Counted from the first letter of the stretch, positions 24,927-33,941 are shown. The stretch is DNA of 45,113 bases from Candidatus Flavonifractor merdigallinarum (GCA_019115265.1 DXDX01000077.1:1-45113); one strand, 5' to 3'. Notes: generated by a model from the sequence alone, not told the origin. Program-made: numbers and translations.

Positions 24927-26858
24927 ATGAATTTACAGCCTTTGTACGAACTCCAAGAGCGGCTGGAGCAGGCTGCGGTGGCGGGCACCAACCTGTTGGG
25001 GGAGGATTTTCGCCTGAAGCGGGCTATGGAGGGCCTCGCCCCGCTGGCCGCCGCCAGCCCTGTTTTTGCAAAAATTGGCGCCGCTCTGGAGGAGCTGCTC
25101 TCCGCGCCCCCGCAAGGGCGGGGCGGTGTGCTGCTGGACACTTTGGCCCTGGTGGACGCGGTGGTGTACACCCAGGGGAAAACCGGCTGTCCCGGCACTC
25201 TGGAGCCTCTGCCCCACGGGATAGGCACCTGTCAGCCCCTCACCTATACACAGCTTGGTCCCCTGCTGGCGGCCCTCAACGGCACCGGCAGCGACCGCTA
25301 CAACACCAGTGAGGAGTTCTGGAACACCCATCCCGAGTACTTCACCGACTATCGGGTGCTCCCCCTGCTGGTAAAGGGGCTCAAGGACACCGGTTTCTGT
25401 ATGGCGGAGCGAAACCGGGACCGTCTCATTCAGCTGGGGACGCTGTCCTTTCCCCTTCTGAAAGCGGACTTTGACCCGGCGGGCAAGCGGGAGATGGTCT
25501 TTCGGGTCAACATTCTGGACAAGGTGGCCGGGGCGGCGGAAAATGACTTCTACCGTGCCCAGCTCCCCCACGCCAAGCGGGAGGTGCGGCAGGCGCTGAT
25601 TGCCGCCCTGCGGCATGATCCCGCCAATCTCCCTCTGCTTCTGGAGCTGTGCCAGAAGGAGCGGGCGGGCAAAAATCAGGACCAGGCGTGGAAAACCCTG
25701 GCCCAACTGGATCACCCGGAGGTGGAAGCGGTCCTGTATGAGCTGTCCCGCAAGGACTGGCGCCAGCTTCTCTACATCCTGGACTATACCCCGGAACCCA
25801 TCGCCTCCCACCTGACCGTTCGGCTCTTTGAGGAGGAACTGGCCCCCTTTGAGGCGGAGCCCGAGCGCCCCCTGACAGAGGAGAACGCCTCCCGCTTCTC
25901 CACGCTGCTCCATAGACTGAAAGAAAAAACCGGGCCGGAGGTGTGCCAGCTCTATCGCCATGCTGCCGCCCTCGCCCCGGTGCTGGAGCGCTCCCTGGAT
26001 GGCAGCGGCCAAACACCGAACTGTATGCGGTTTTCGCATTACACGGCGCTGAATTCCGATGGGCTGTTGTTTGGGGAGTATTTGGGGTGGATACTGGCCA
26101 ATACCCTCATGCTCCACCCCGATCGGGCGCTGTGTGCACTGGCTCTGGAGCTGTATGAGGAGTATGGTACCTCCTATTTTATCCCCGCCCTGACGGTCCA
26201 GCTCCTGTGTCTGGACAGCGCGGAGTGCTACCAGTGGGCGGAGGCACAGCTTCCCCCGGACGGCCCGCTCCGCCGCTGGATGATGCAGGCCTTTGTGTGG
26301 ATATTGGGGTATCTGAGGTGGAGCCCGGAGAAAGAGACCTATTTCTTCCATCAGGGGTGCTACGACTATCAGGTGGAATTCCACTGGTACGACAACTACA
26401 TTGCCAATCTGGATGTGCGGTGGTTTCTCCTGCTCACGCAGAATCCCGACCCGCCAAGCGCCCTTTGGCGCGAGCTGCTGCTCTATCGTGAGGTCATCCC
26501 CGGTCTCTCTCCGCAGGTGCTGGAGTTCCTCTATGGGCAGATCTTCCAGGGGCTCGATTTCAGCCCTACACACAACATCATCGACATTCTCCACACCCAG
26601 GGCTGGAGCGATTGGGACGACCTTGTGGTCAAGCTGGCCAAATCCAGAGCGATGCAGCGCGTGGGAATCCGTCCTGGGCATATTTTCAGCTTTCTGGACG
26701 CGCTGCCGGTTCCCCCAAAACAGAAGGCCGCTCAGCTCCAGAAAATCGACCAGCTGGTGCTGGCCCGAAAGCTCCAGACAGAAGGCATCTGGCCCCGCGA
26801 TCAGGTGCAGGAACACATCAAGCAGTGGAGGCAGCAGGCTTCCACACCCACCAACTAA
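24927..26858 (+). CDS. HEAT-like alpha-solenoid protein, tandem paralog 2 of 3
   Basis: This is the 643-residue second member of the tandem triplet. ATG 24927 follows AAAGGGGGATGTT, a leader copied almost exactly before paralog 3. The first third is nearly identical to the other two (AAVAGTNLLGEDFRLKRAME, LVDAVVYTQGKTG, PHGIGTCQPLTY). The middle has HEAT-like helix pairs (HAKREVRQALIAALRHDPAN, HPEVEAVLYELSRKDW). The C-terminal third differs strongly apart from GWSDWDDLVVKLAKS and ALPVPPKQKAAQL. It is cytosolic, with no catalytic residues recognised. The 30-base spacing on each side fits one transcript. A divergent C-terminus behind a constant N-terminus suggests a common docking end and a variable client-binding end. 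Confidence 0.85.
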   Translation: MNLQPLYELQERLEQAAVAGTNLLGEDFRLKRAMEGLAPLAAASPVFAKIGAALEELLSAPPQGRGGVLLDTLALVDAVVYTQGKTGCPGTLEPLPHGIGTCQPLTYTQLGPLLAALNGTGSDRYNTSEEFWNTHPEYFTDYRVLPLLVKGLKDTGFCMAERNRDRLIQLGTLSFPLLKADFDPAGKREMVFRVNILDKVAGAAENDFYRAQLPHAKREVRQALIAALRHDPANLPLLLELCQKERAGKNQDQAWKTLAQLDHPEVEAVLYELSRKDWRQLLYILDYTPEPIASHLTVRLFEEELAPFEAEPERPLTEENASRFSTLLHRLKEKTGPEVCQLYRHAAALAPVLERSLDGSGQTPNCMRFSHYTALNSDGLLFGEYLGWILANTLMLHPDRALCALALELYEEYGTSYFIPALTVQLLCLDSAECYQWAEAQLPPDGPLRRWMMQAFVWILGYLRWSPEKETYFFHQGCYDYQVEFHWYDNYIANLDVRWFLLLTQNPDPPSALWRELLLYREVIPGLSPQVLEFLYGQIFQGLDFSPTHNIIDILHTQGWSDWDDLVVKLAKSRAMQRVGIRPGHIFSFLDALPVPPKQKAAQLQKIDQLVLARKLQTEGIWPRDQVQEHIKQWRQQASTPTN

Positions 26859-26888
26859 AACCGGACGTATCTCCAAAAGGGGGATGTT

Positions 26889-28832
26889 ATGAATTTACAG
26901 CCTTTATACGATGTACAGGAGCGGCTGGAACACGCCGCTGTGGCGGGCGCCAACCTGCTGGGGGAGGATTTCCGCCTGAAACGGGCTATGGAAGGCCTCG
27001 CCCCGCTGGCCGCCGCCAGTCCTGTCTTTGGAAAAATCAGCGCCGCCCTGGAGGGGCTGCTCTCCGCGCCCCCGGAGGGGCGGGGCGGGCGTCTGCTGGA
27101 CGCCCTGTCCCTGGTGGACGCGGTGGCGTATACCCAGGGGAAAACCGGCTGCCCCGGCGCTTTGGAACCGCTGCCCCACGGCACAGGCACCTGCCAGACC
27201 CTCTCCTACCGGCAGCTCCAGCCGCTGCTGGAGGCCCTCACCGGCACCGGCAGCGGGCGCTATGGCACCTTGGAAGAGACTTGGAAGGAACACCCGGAGT
27301 ATTTCTCCGACTATCGGGTGCTCCCCGCCCTGGTGAATGGTCTGGGGGACAGCTATGGCGATTTGGCCGAGCAGAACCAAAAGCGCCTCATTCAGCTGGG
27401 CCCCGTGTCCATCCCCCTTCTAAAAGCGGGCTTTGACCCGGCCGGGGGCAAAGACATGGTCCGCCGGATGACGGTGCTGGACGCGGTGGCGGGGGCGGCA
27501 GAAAACGACTTCTACCTCGCCCAGCTCCCCGAGGCCAAAAAGGAGGTTCGCGCGGCCCTCATCTGCGCCCTACGGCATGACACGGACAACCTCCCCTTCC
27601 TGCTGGATTTGCTTCAGACGGAGCGGAAGGGGGAGGCCCGCAGCCGAATCTGGCGGATTTTGGCCCAGATGGAGGGGCCAGAGGTGGAGGAAGCCCTGCA
27701 ATCCCTGGTGAAAAAGGACTGGATGCAGGCGGTGGAGGCGCTGTCCTACTCCAATTCCCCGCTGGCCTGCCACCTCACCGTCCAGCTCTTTGAGGCGGAG
27801 CTGGAGCCATACGAGGCGGATCCAGACCGCCCGGTCCCCGAGGAGATGAAGCTCCGCCTGGAGGCCCTCACCACCGCTCTGGACTGGAAGGCCGGGCCGG
27901 AGGTGTTCCAGCTCTACCGCCGGGCCGCCGCAGTGGCCCCCGCTCTTACCTACCTGACCACCAAAAATGGCAAGCGGGAAATCATGCGCTTCCCCCACGC
28001 CCTGGCCACCCAAAAAGGGGCCACCTTCCAGCAGCTTATACCTCTGGTGCTCACCTATACCCTGATGGGCAGCCCGGATACCGAACTGTGCCGTCTGGCT
28101 TTGGAGCTGTATGAGCAGTACGGCATAGACTACCTGGCCCCCGCCCTCACCGCCCAGATCTGGCAGCTGGACAGCAAAGAGAGCTACCAGTGGGCGGAGC
28201 AGCAGGTGGTGAAATCCGGTGTGCTGGGGGAGTCCATCCGCGGCGAGGCGATACGGCCCCTGCAAATCGCGCTGGGGCGGCTGAACTGGTATTCTCAAAA
28301 GGAATCTTACCTGTATTCCCGCCCCCGAAACACATTGGCCAAACAGGTCGCCTGGACTTATACTCTGGTGCCCACCCTGGACCCTCGGTGGTTTACCCGC
28401 ATGACACAGGCCAAGGGCGGAATGGACGAAATTTTGGTGCGCCTGCTGCACCAACGGGAGTCCATCCCGGAGCTGTCTGACCAGGTGCGCACCTACCTCT
28501 ATCAAATGGCCATGCGCTGCTCAGAATGGAACCGTCTGCTGGAGGTCATCACCGTTTTAAAGAAGCAAAACTGGAGTGATTGGGACAATTTTGCCCTCAA
28601 GTATCTCCAGAAAAACGGCCGGCCCTTCTACCACTGGGAGATTTTCAACCTGGTAGATGAAATGCCCATCCCACCCTTGCAGAAGGTGGAACAGCTTCTG
28701 ACCATTGGCGGGCAGATCTGGGATAAGAAAATTAAAATCCGGGGCGGAAGTTGGCCGTCTGTCAATGTCCAGCGGCAAATTGCGATCTGGGAACAGCAGG
28801 CACAACTGGAAGGAGGAAACGGACATGTCTAA
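26889..28832 (+). CDS. HEAT-like alpha-solenoid protein, tandem paralog 3 of 3
   Basis: This is the 647-residue third member of the triplet, starting at ATG 26889 after AAAGGGGGATGTT. It keeps the common N-terminal block (QERLEHAAVAGANLLGEDF) and the helix-pair middle (AKKEVRAALICALRHDTDN, EGPEVEEALQSLVKKDW). It is the most diverged in the C-terminal half, which is richer in Tyr, Lys and Arg; NWSDWDNFALKYLQKNG and MPIPPLQKVEQL mark the shared positions. Its last eight bases overlap the start of the MoxR gene, so translation is probably coupled and this copy may be the closest partner of the ATPase. The function is unknown. Confidence 0.85.
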   Translation: MNLQPLYDVQERLEHAAVAGANLLGEDFRLKRAMEGLAPLAAASPVFGKISAALEGLLSAPPEGRGGRLLDALSLVDAVAYTQGKTGCPGALEPLPHGTGTCQTLSYRQLQPLLEALTGTGSGRYGTLEETWKEHPEYFSDYRVLPALVNGLGDSYGDLAEQNQKRLIQLGPVSIPLLKAGFDPAGGKDMVRRMTVLDAVAGAAENDFYLAQLPEAKKEVRAALICALRHDTDNLPFLLDLLQTERKGEARSRIWRILAQMEGPEVEEALQSLVKKDWMQAVEALSYSNSPLACHLTVQLFEAELEPYEADPDRPVPEEMKLRLEALTTALDWKAGPEVFQLYRRAAAVAPALTYLTTKNGKREIMRFPHALATQKGATFQQLIPLVLTYTLMGSPDTELCRLALELYEQYGIDYLAPALTAQIWQLDSKESYQWAEQQVVKSGVLGESIRGEAIRPLQIALGRLNWYSQKESYLYSRPRNTLAKQVAWTYTLVPTLDPRWFTRMTQAKGGMDEILVRLLHQRESIPELSDQVRTYLYQMAMRCSEWNRLLEVITVLKKQNWSDWDNFALKYLQKNGRPFYHWEIFNLVDEMPIPPLQKVEQLLTIGGQIWDKKIKIRGGSWPSVNVQRQIAIWEQQAQLEGGNGHV

Positions 28833-29916
28833 CCAAAAAGTACAGCGTCTCCCGGCGGAGGAACTGTTCCAGCGGGAGCTGGAGGCCCTCATCGCCGCGG
28901 AGCAGGATGCCATTCCCACTGGGTGGCGGATGTCCCCCCGCTCGGTGCTCACCTATATCACCGGCGGCGTCAAGGTCAAAGGGGTGGAGATTACCCCCAA
29001 GTATATGGGCAACCGCCGCCTGGTGGAAATCGCCATTGCCACTCTGGTCACCGACCGGGCGCTGCTCCTCATCGGGGAGCCGGGCACTGCCAAGTCATGG
29101 CTCAGTGAACATCTGGCCGCCGCCGTCAACGGGGACTCCACCAAGGTCATCCAGGGTACTGCCGGCACCACCGAGGAGCAAATCCGCTACTCCTGGAACT
29201 ACGCCATGCTCATCGCCAAGGGCCCCAGCCCGGAGGCCATGGTGAAAAGCCCCATCTACCGGGCTATGGAGAGCGGCTCCATCGCCCGTGTGGAGGAAAT
29301 CTCCCGCTGCGCCAGCGAGGTGCAGGACGCCCTCATTTCCATTTTGTCGGAAAAGCGTCTGAGCGTCCCGGAGCTGGGGCTGGAAGTTCCAGCGGCCAAG
29401 GGCTTCTCGGTCATCGCTACCGCCAACACCCGGGACAAGGGGGTCAACGACATGTCCGCCGCCCTCAAGCGCCGGTTCAACATCGTGGTCCTCCCCACCC
29501 CCTCCGATTTGGAGACGGAGCTGGAAATTGTCCGCACACGGGTGGAGCAGCTCTCCGCGGGGCTGGATTTGAACGCCCAGCAGCCCGACGGGGACACCGT
29601 GGAGCAGGTGGTCACCATCTTCCGGGAGCTGCGGGGCGGGGCCACCCTGGACGGCAAGCAGAAGCTGAAAACTACCAGCGGCGTCCTCTCCACCGCCGAG
29701 GCCATCTCCCTGCTGGCCAACTCCATGGCGCTGGCCGGGAGCTTTGGCAACGGCACCATCTCGGCGGCGGATCTGGCCGCCGGTCTCCAGGGCGCGGTGG
29801 TCAAGGACGAGGAGAGCGACAAAATCTCCTGGAAAGAGTATCTGGAGAACGTGATGAAAAAGCGGGGCAGCGGCTGGCTCCCCCTGTATCGGGCCTGCCG
29901 GGAGCTGAATGCGTGA
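28825..29916 (+). CDS. MoxR-type AAA+ ATPase
   Basis: ATG 28825 follows AAGGAGGAAAC and overlaps the previous gene by eight bases; a longer frame from 28705 is not supported. The 363-residue ATPase has Walker A GEPGTAKS (84-91), a Walker B region reading IARVEEISRCASEVQDAL where MoxR proteins normally show a DE pair, sensor 1 in SVIATANTRDKGVND, and an arginine-finger stretch ALKRRFN. The glutamate is kept and the aspartate appears replaced by Glu. MoxR ATPases act as chaperones that assemble or activate client complexes with a VWA protein, which is encoded two genes downstream. It shares a four-base overlap with the DUF5682-like gene. Confidence 0.95.
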   Translation: MSNQKVQRLPAEELFQRELEALIAAEQDAIPTGWRMSPRSVLTYITGGVKVKGVEITPKYMGNRRLVEIAIATLVTDRALLLIGEPGTAKSWLSEHLAAAVNGDSTKVIQGTAGTTEEQIRYSWNYAMLIAKGPSPEAMVKSPIYRAMESGSIARVEEISRCASEVQDALISILSEKRLSVPELGLEVPAAKGFSVIATANTRDKGVNDMSAALKRRFNIVVLPTPSDLETELEIVRTRVEQLSAGLDLNAQQPDGDTVEQVVTIFRELRGGATLDGKQKLKTTSGVLSTAEAISLLANSMALAGSFGNGTISAADLAAGLQGAVVKDEESDKISWKEYLENVMKKRGSGWLPLYRACRELNA

Positions 29917-32177
29917 TGGGCGGGCCAGTGCTGTACGGGGTGCGCCACCTGTCCCCCGCCATGGCCTTCCACCTGCGGCAGGCGCTGGACGCCCATCAGC
30001 CCGCCCTGGTGCTGGTGGAGGGCCCCAGCGACCTCAATGACCAGATGCACTGGCTCTGCCATCCGGAGACCCGCTTTCCGGCGGCCATTCTGGCCTACAC
30101 CAAGACCCCGCCGGTGCGCACCATCCTCTATCCGCTGGCCATCTACTCCCCCGAATTGCAGGCCATTCTGTGGGCCCATGAGCACGGGGTGGAGTGCCGC
30201 TTTATGGACTTGCCCTCCGGGGCCATGCTGGCTCTGGAGGAGGGCTCCGCCCTTCTGGAGGACGAGGAAGAGCCAGAGGAAAACACCGAGTGGGTGTACC
30301 GCCGTCTGGAGGAGGTGACCGGGGAGGGCCACGACACCTTCTGGGAGCGGAAGTTTGAGCAGATTGGGGACTGGCAGACCTGCCAGAAGGCCGCCAACAC
30401 CTTCGGCGCCCAGCTGCGGGAGGCGGCCCAGGACGGCAAGCGCCGCACCGCCCAGACGCTGGTGCGGGAGGCGTACATGAAGCGGGTCATCTGTGAGGCG
30501 GTGGACCAGGGGATTCCCCCGGAGAAAATTTTCTGTGTCTGCGGGGCCTTCCATGTGCCCGGTCTGGAGGAAAACGCCCCCATGACCGACGAGGAGGAGG
30601 CCGCCCTCCCCCGGGCGGACTGTGCGGCCACCCTCATGCCCTACTCCTATTACCGCCTCTCCAGCCGCTCAGGCTACGGGGCGGGCAACAAGGCCCCCGC
30701 CTATTTTGAACTCCTGTGGGACACCCTCCACCGGGAGGGGCTGTCCGGCCTGCCCAGCCGCTATCTGGCCCATCTAGCTGAGGCCCACCGGAAGGCGGGC
30801 AACCTGGTGTCCTCCGCCGAGGTCATCGAGGGGGTACGCCTGGCCCAGACCCTGTGCGCCATGCGGGGCAGCCGCTATCCCTCTTTGGCCGATTTGCGGG
30901 ACGCCGCCATCACCACCATGGGCCACGGCAACTTTTCCGAGCTGTCGGTGGCCGTGGCGGAGACGGAGATTGGCCGCCGGGTGGGCTTTCTCCCCGAAGG
31001 GGTGAGCCGCACCTCGGTGCAGGAGGACTTCTACCGGCAGCTCAAGGAGCTGCGCCTGGAGAAATACCGGGGTCTGGAGCGCCAGCAGCTGGATTTGGAT
31101 TTGCGCGAGCGTCTGAATGTGAAAAACCAGCAGACCGCCCTGTTGGATTTGCGTCGCTCCTTCTTCCTCCACCGGCTGCGGGTGCTGGGCATCCACTTTG
31201 CCGCGCCCCTGCCCTCCCGACAGGAGGGGGCCAACTGGGGAGAATACTGGGATCTGCGCTGGACCCCCGAGGTGGAAATTGAAGTGGTGGAATCCTCCCT
31301 GCTAGGGGACACCATCGAGGGGGCCGCCGCCTTTGCCCTCAAGGAGCGGGGGGAGAACAGTACCTCCATTGGGGAGGCCGCCGCTATCTTCCAGGACGCC
31401 TTCCTGTGCGGGATGCCCGCCGCCGCTGACCACGCCCTTTCGGTACTGCAAAGCCTGTCAGTGGACGCCGCCGCCCTCACGGAGGTGGCGGAAACTGCCA
31501 GCCGCCTGTCCCTGGTGGTGCGGTACGGCGACCTGCGCCGGTTTGACGCCGCACCGGTGATGCCTCTGCTCCAGCAGCTCTATCTGCGGGCCTGCCTGAC
31601 GCTGGAAGATGCCTGCCAGTGTGATGCCAAGGCTGCCCCCGCTGTGACGGCTGCCATGGATCAGCTCAATCTGCTCCAGCTCAACCACGACTGTCTGGAC
31701 GAGGCGCGTTGGCTGGACTTGCTCCAGCGCATCTCCGACCGGGACGATTTGAACACCCGCTGCTCTGGCTTTGCCATGGCCATTTTGCTGGAGCGGGGCA
31801 AGGCAGACGAGGAACTGCTGGCCCGGGAAGTCTCCCGCCGCCTGTCCCCCGGCGTGCCCGCCGATTTGGGCGCGGGGTGGTTTGAGGGATTGGCGGGGAA
31901 AAACCGCTACGCCCTCATTGCCCGGCTCTCCCTGTGGCGGCACCTGGATGACTACCTCAATACCTTGGACGACGAGCACTTCCGCCGGGCGCTGGTGTTC
32001 CTCCGCCGGGCCTTTGCCGACTTCACCCCCAGCGAGAAAAATGACATTGCGGAAAATCTGGGGGAGATCTGGGGCATCAACCAGGCCCAGGCCGCCGAGG
32101 TGCTCATGGGGGATCTGAGCGAGAGCGAGCAGGAGGTACTCAGCGGCCTGGACGAGTTTGACTTTGACGACATCTGA
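29913..32177 (+). CDS. DUF5682-like protein with TraB/TIKI-type GxxH motifs
   Basis: This 754-residue cytosolic protein starts at GTG 29913 (or ATG 29916), inside the end of the MoxR gene. The N-terminal region has GVRHLSPA (GxxH, residues 9-12), LVEGPSD (Glu36) and, near residue 211, CGAFHVPGL (GAFH 211-214). Paired GxxH motifs with an acidic residue between them are the mark of the TraB/TIKI/ChaN-type fold, whose members include metal-dependent peptidases. The remainder is helical, with an acidic end (LSGLDEFDFDDI). To my knowledge DUF5682 proteins occur next to SWIM, MoxR and VWA genes in other bacteria. An effector or peptidase role is plausible but unproven. The gap to the VWA gene is 14 bases. 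Confidence 0.85.
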   Translation: MMGGPVLYGVRHLSPAMAFHLRQALDAHQPALVLVEGPSDLNDQMHWLCHPETRFPAAILAYTKTPPVRTILYPLAIYSPELQAILWAHEHGVECRFMDLPSGAMLALEEGSALLEDEEEPEENTEWVYRRLEEVTGEGHDTFWERKFEQIGDWQTCQKAANTFGAQLREAAQDGKRRTAQTLVREAYMKRVICEAVDQGIPPEKIFCVCGAFHVPGLEENAPMTDEEEAALPRADCAATLMPYSYYRLSSRSGYGAGNKAPAYFELLWDTLHREGLSGLPSRYLAHLAEAHRKAGNLVSSAEVIEGVRLAQTLCAMRGSRYPSLADLRDAAITTMGHGNFSELSVAVAETEIGRRVGFLPEGVSRTSVQEDFYRQLKELRLEKYRGLERQQLDLDLRERLNVKNQQTALLDLRRSFFLHRLRVLGIHFAAPLPSRQEGANWGEYWDLRWTPEVEIEVVESSLLGDTIEGAAAFALKERGENSTSIGEAAAIFQDAFLCGMPAAADHALSVLQSLSVDAAALTEVAETASRLSLVVRYGDLRRFDAAPVMPLLQQLYLRACLTLEDACQCDAKAAPAVTAAMDQLNLLQLNHDCLDEARWLDLLQRISDRDDLNTRCSGFAMAILLERGKADEELLAREVSRRLSPGVPADLGAGWFEGLAGKNRYALIARLSLWRHLDDYLNTLDDEHFRRALVFLRRAFADFTPSEKNDIAENLGEIWGINQAQAAEVLMGDLSESEQEVLSGLDEFDFDDI

Positions 32178-32191
32178 GGGAGGGAAGCGCC

Positions 32192-33364
32192 ATGGATTAC
32201 AGTGAACAGATGGCCCGTTGGCGGCTGATTCTTGGCTCAGAGAGCCAGGAGACCTTTGACGGCATGGGCGCCTCCCCCCTCTCCGCAGAGCAGCTCTTGA
32301 TGGACAGCGCCCTCTCCGCCATCTACGGCGGGCCGGGGGAGGGCTTTGGCGAGAAGGGGCGCGGCGCGGGCCGGGGGCCCTCCTCCCCCCACATCTCCAA
32401 GTGGCTGGGGGATTTGCGCAGCCTCTTTGACCCGGAGATGGTAGCGGTGGTGCAGAACGACGCCATTGAGCGCAAGGGGCTCAAGCAGCTTCTGCTGGAG
32501 CCGGAGCTGTTGGAGGGGCTGGAACCGGACTTGAACCTGGCCTCCACCCTTCTGATGCTCAAGGACCAGATTCCCAAAAAATCCAAGGAGTCCGCCCGGA
32601 AGTTCATCCGCAAAATTGTGGAGGAGATCAACAAGCTCCTGGAGCAGGATGTTCGCCGGGCGGTGACCGCCGCCCTCAATCGCCGGGCCCACTCCCCCCT
32701 GCCCAGCGCCGCCGCCATCGACTTTCCCTGTACCATCCGGCGGAATCTGCGCCACTACAACCCGGGGCTGGGGGCCATCATCCCGGAGCGGGTGTGGTTC
32801 TTTGACCGCTCCAGCCGCGCCAACCGCTGGCACATCATTCTGGACATTGACCAGAGCGGCTCCATGGGGGAGTCCATCCTCTACTCGTCGGTCATGGCCT
32901 GTATTCTGGCCTCCATGACGGCGGTGCAGACCCATGTGGTGGCCTTTGACACCCAGATCATGGACTTGACCCCCCTGTGTGCCGACCCGGTGGATCTGCT
33001 CTTTGGGTTCCAGATGGGGGGCGGCACCGACATCGCCAAATCCATCGCCTATTGTCAAGGGCTGGTGCAGGAGCCGTCCAGGACCATCTTCTTCCTCATC
33101 TCCGATTTGGACGAGGGCGGAAACCGGGCGGCGCTGCTCCGCCGGTTGGAGGAGCTGAAGGCCTCTGGGGTGACGGTGGTAACCATGCTGGCCATTGCCG
33201 ACGGCGGCAAGCCCTACTACGACGCCCAAACCGCCCAGCGCATCGCTGGAATGGGCATCCCCTGCTTTGCCTGTACCCCGGAAAAGCTGCCCCAGGTGCT
33301 GGAGCGGGTGCTCAAGGGGCAGAGTCTGGAGGAATTCGGGAAGCTGGACACCAAAAAGGCCTGA
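32192..33364 (+). CDS. VWA-domain protein with intact MIDAS
   Basis: ATG 32192 follows GAGGGAAGC. In this 390-residue protein the first 200 residues are helical and contain a basic stretch (LNRRAHSPLPSAAAID). The C-terminal von Willebrand A domain holds all metal-site elements: DQSGSM (Asp220, Ser222, Ser224), the GGGTDI threonine near 275 and SDLDEGG near 300. No signal peptide or membrane helix is present, so it acts in the cytosol. VWA proteins of this kind partner MoxR ATPases and bind clients through the MIDAS metal. It is the last gene of the SWIM/HEAT/MoxR/DUF5682/VWA operon and is followed by a strong terminator. Confidence 0.94.
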   Translation: MDYSEQMARWRLILGSESQETFDGMGASPLSAEQLLMDSALSAIYGGPGEGFGEKGRGAGRGPSSPHISKWLGDLRSLFDPEMVAVVQNDAIERKGLKQLLLEPELLEGLEPDLNLASTLLMLKDQIPKKSKESARKFIRKIVEEINKLLEQDVRRAVTAALNRRAHSPLPSAAAIDFPCTIRRNLRHYNPGLGAIIPERVWFFDRSSRANRWHIILDIDQSGSMGESILYSSVMACILASMTAVQTHVVAFDTQIMDLTPLCADPVDLLFGFQMGGGTDIAKSIAYCQGLVQEPSRTIFFLISDLDEGGNRAALLRRLEELKASGVTVVTMLAIADGGKPYYDAQTAQRIAGMGIPCFACTPEKLPQVLERVLKGQSLEEFGKLDTKKA

Positions 33365-33410
33365 ATCGCCACATAGTCTCTGAACGACAATTTCACCGGA
33401 CCATTTGGCA

Positions 33411-33458
33411 AAAAGAAGGACCCGTTGCAGAACAAAATCATTCTGCAACGGGTCCTTT
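33411..33458. terminator. bidirectional terminator after the VWA gene
   Basis: A perfect 17-bp stem (33416-33432 with 33441-33457) with an eight-base loop is flanked by A and T tracts. It lies between the VWA gene and the convergent zinc-ribbon gene. Confidence 0.88.
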
Positions 33459-33478
33459 GTCTGGTCACACAGCATTTC

Positions 33479-33766
33479 TCAATGGGACAACAAAAGCCAG
33501 GCCACAACCCCGCCGATGACCACAAGGCACACCAGCGCGGCCGCCAACGCCGCATAGGGTTTCTTCTCCGGCTCCCGCTTCACTGGGACAAACTCGTCGT
33601 CCTCATCCTCCCTGGATACTGTCTTTCTGATGTGAGAGGGATCTTTTTTCATCTTCTCATAGCTCAGAAGCACTCTGACATTGTCATCCAGGGATTCTCC
33701 GCACTGCTGGCAGAAATAGCGATCGTCCTCATTCTGGTGACCACACCGCTTGCATCGTTTCGACAT
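33479..33766 (-). CDS. zinc-ribbon membrane protein
   Basis: This 95-residue protein starts at ATG 33766 behind AAGAGGTGAAG. Its N-terminus is a zinc ribbon, CKRCGHQNEDDRYFCQQCGE, with Cys5, Cys8, Cys19 and Cys22 as ligands. A charged linker follows, then a single C-terminal membrane helix (about residues 69-92, AALAAALVCLVVIGGVVAWL). The ribbon therefore faces the cytosol on a tail anchor. Small proteins of this kind are common in Firmicutes and mostly uncharacterised. It is monocistronic and convergent to the VWA operon; the shared terminator is the only visible link. Confidence 0.88.
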   Translation of the reverse strand: MSKRCKRCGHQNEDDRYFCQQCGESLDDNVRVLLSYEKMKKDPSHIRKTVSREDEDDEFVPVKREPEKKPYAALAAALVCLVVIGGVVAWLLLSH

Positions 33767-33811
33767 ACTTCACCTCTTATCGTCTCAATTTTTCTCTGTG
33801 TTTTTACATTC

Positions 33812-33896
33812 TGGTACGGGTAGTGGGGGTCGAACCCACACGCCTTGCGGCACAGGAACCTAAATCCTGCACGTCTGCCAATTCCGCCATACCCGC
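33812..33896 (-). tRNA. tRNA-Leu(UAG)
   Basis: On the minus strand a complete 85-base class II tRNA folds. The acceptor GCGGGTA pairs with TACCCGT, the anticodon stem CAGGA pairs with TCCTG around the loop TTTAGGT (anticodon TAG), there is a long variable arm, the T loop is TTCGACC, and CCA is encoded (33812-33814). Confidence 0.96.
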
Positions 33897-33941
33897 ATAG
33901 AGGGACTTCCCCAGTTTAGCATTGAATGGGGAAAAAGTCAA

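Noticed and set aside
24933..26876. 647-residue minus-strand frame opposite the second solenoid gene
   Set aside because: Similar antisense frames occur opposite the other two paralogs because the sequences are duplicated. The plus-strand genes have ribosome sites and tight operon spacing.
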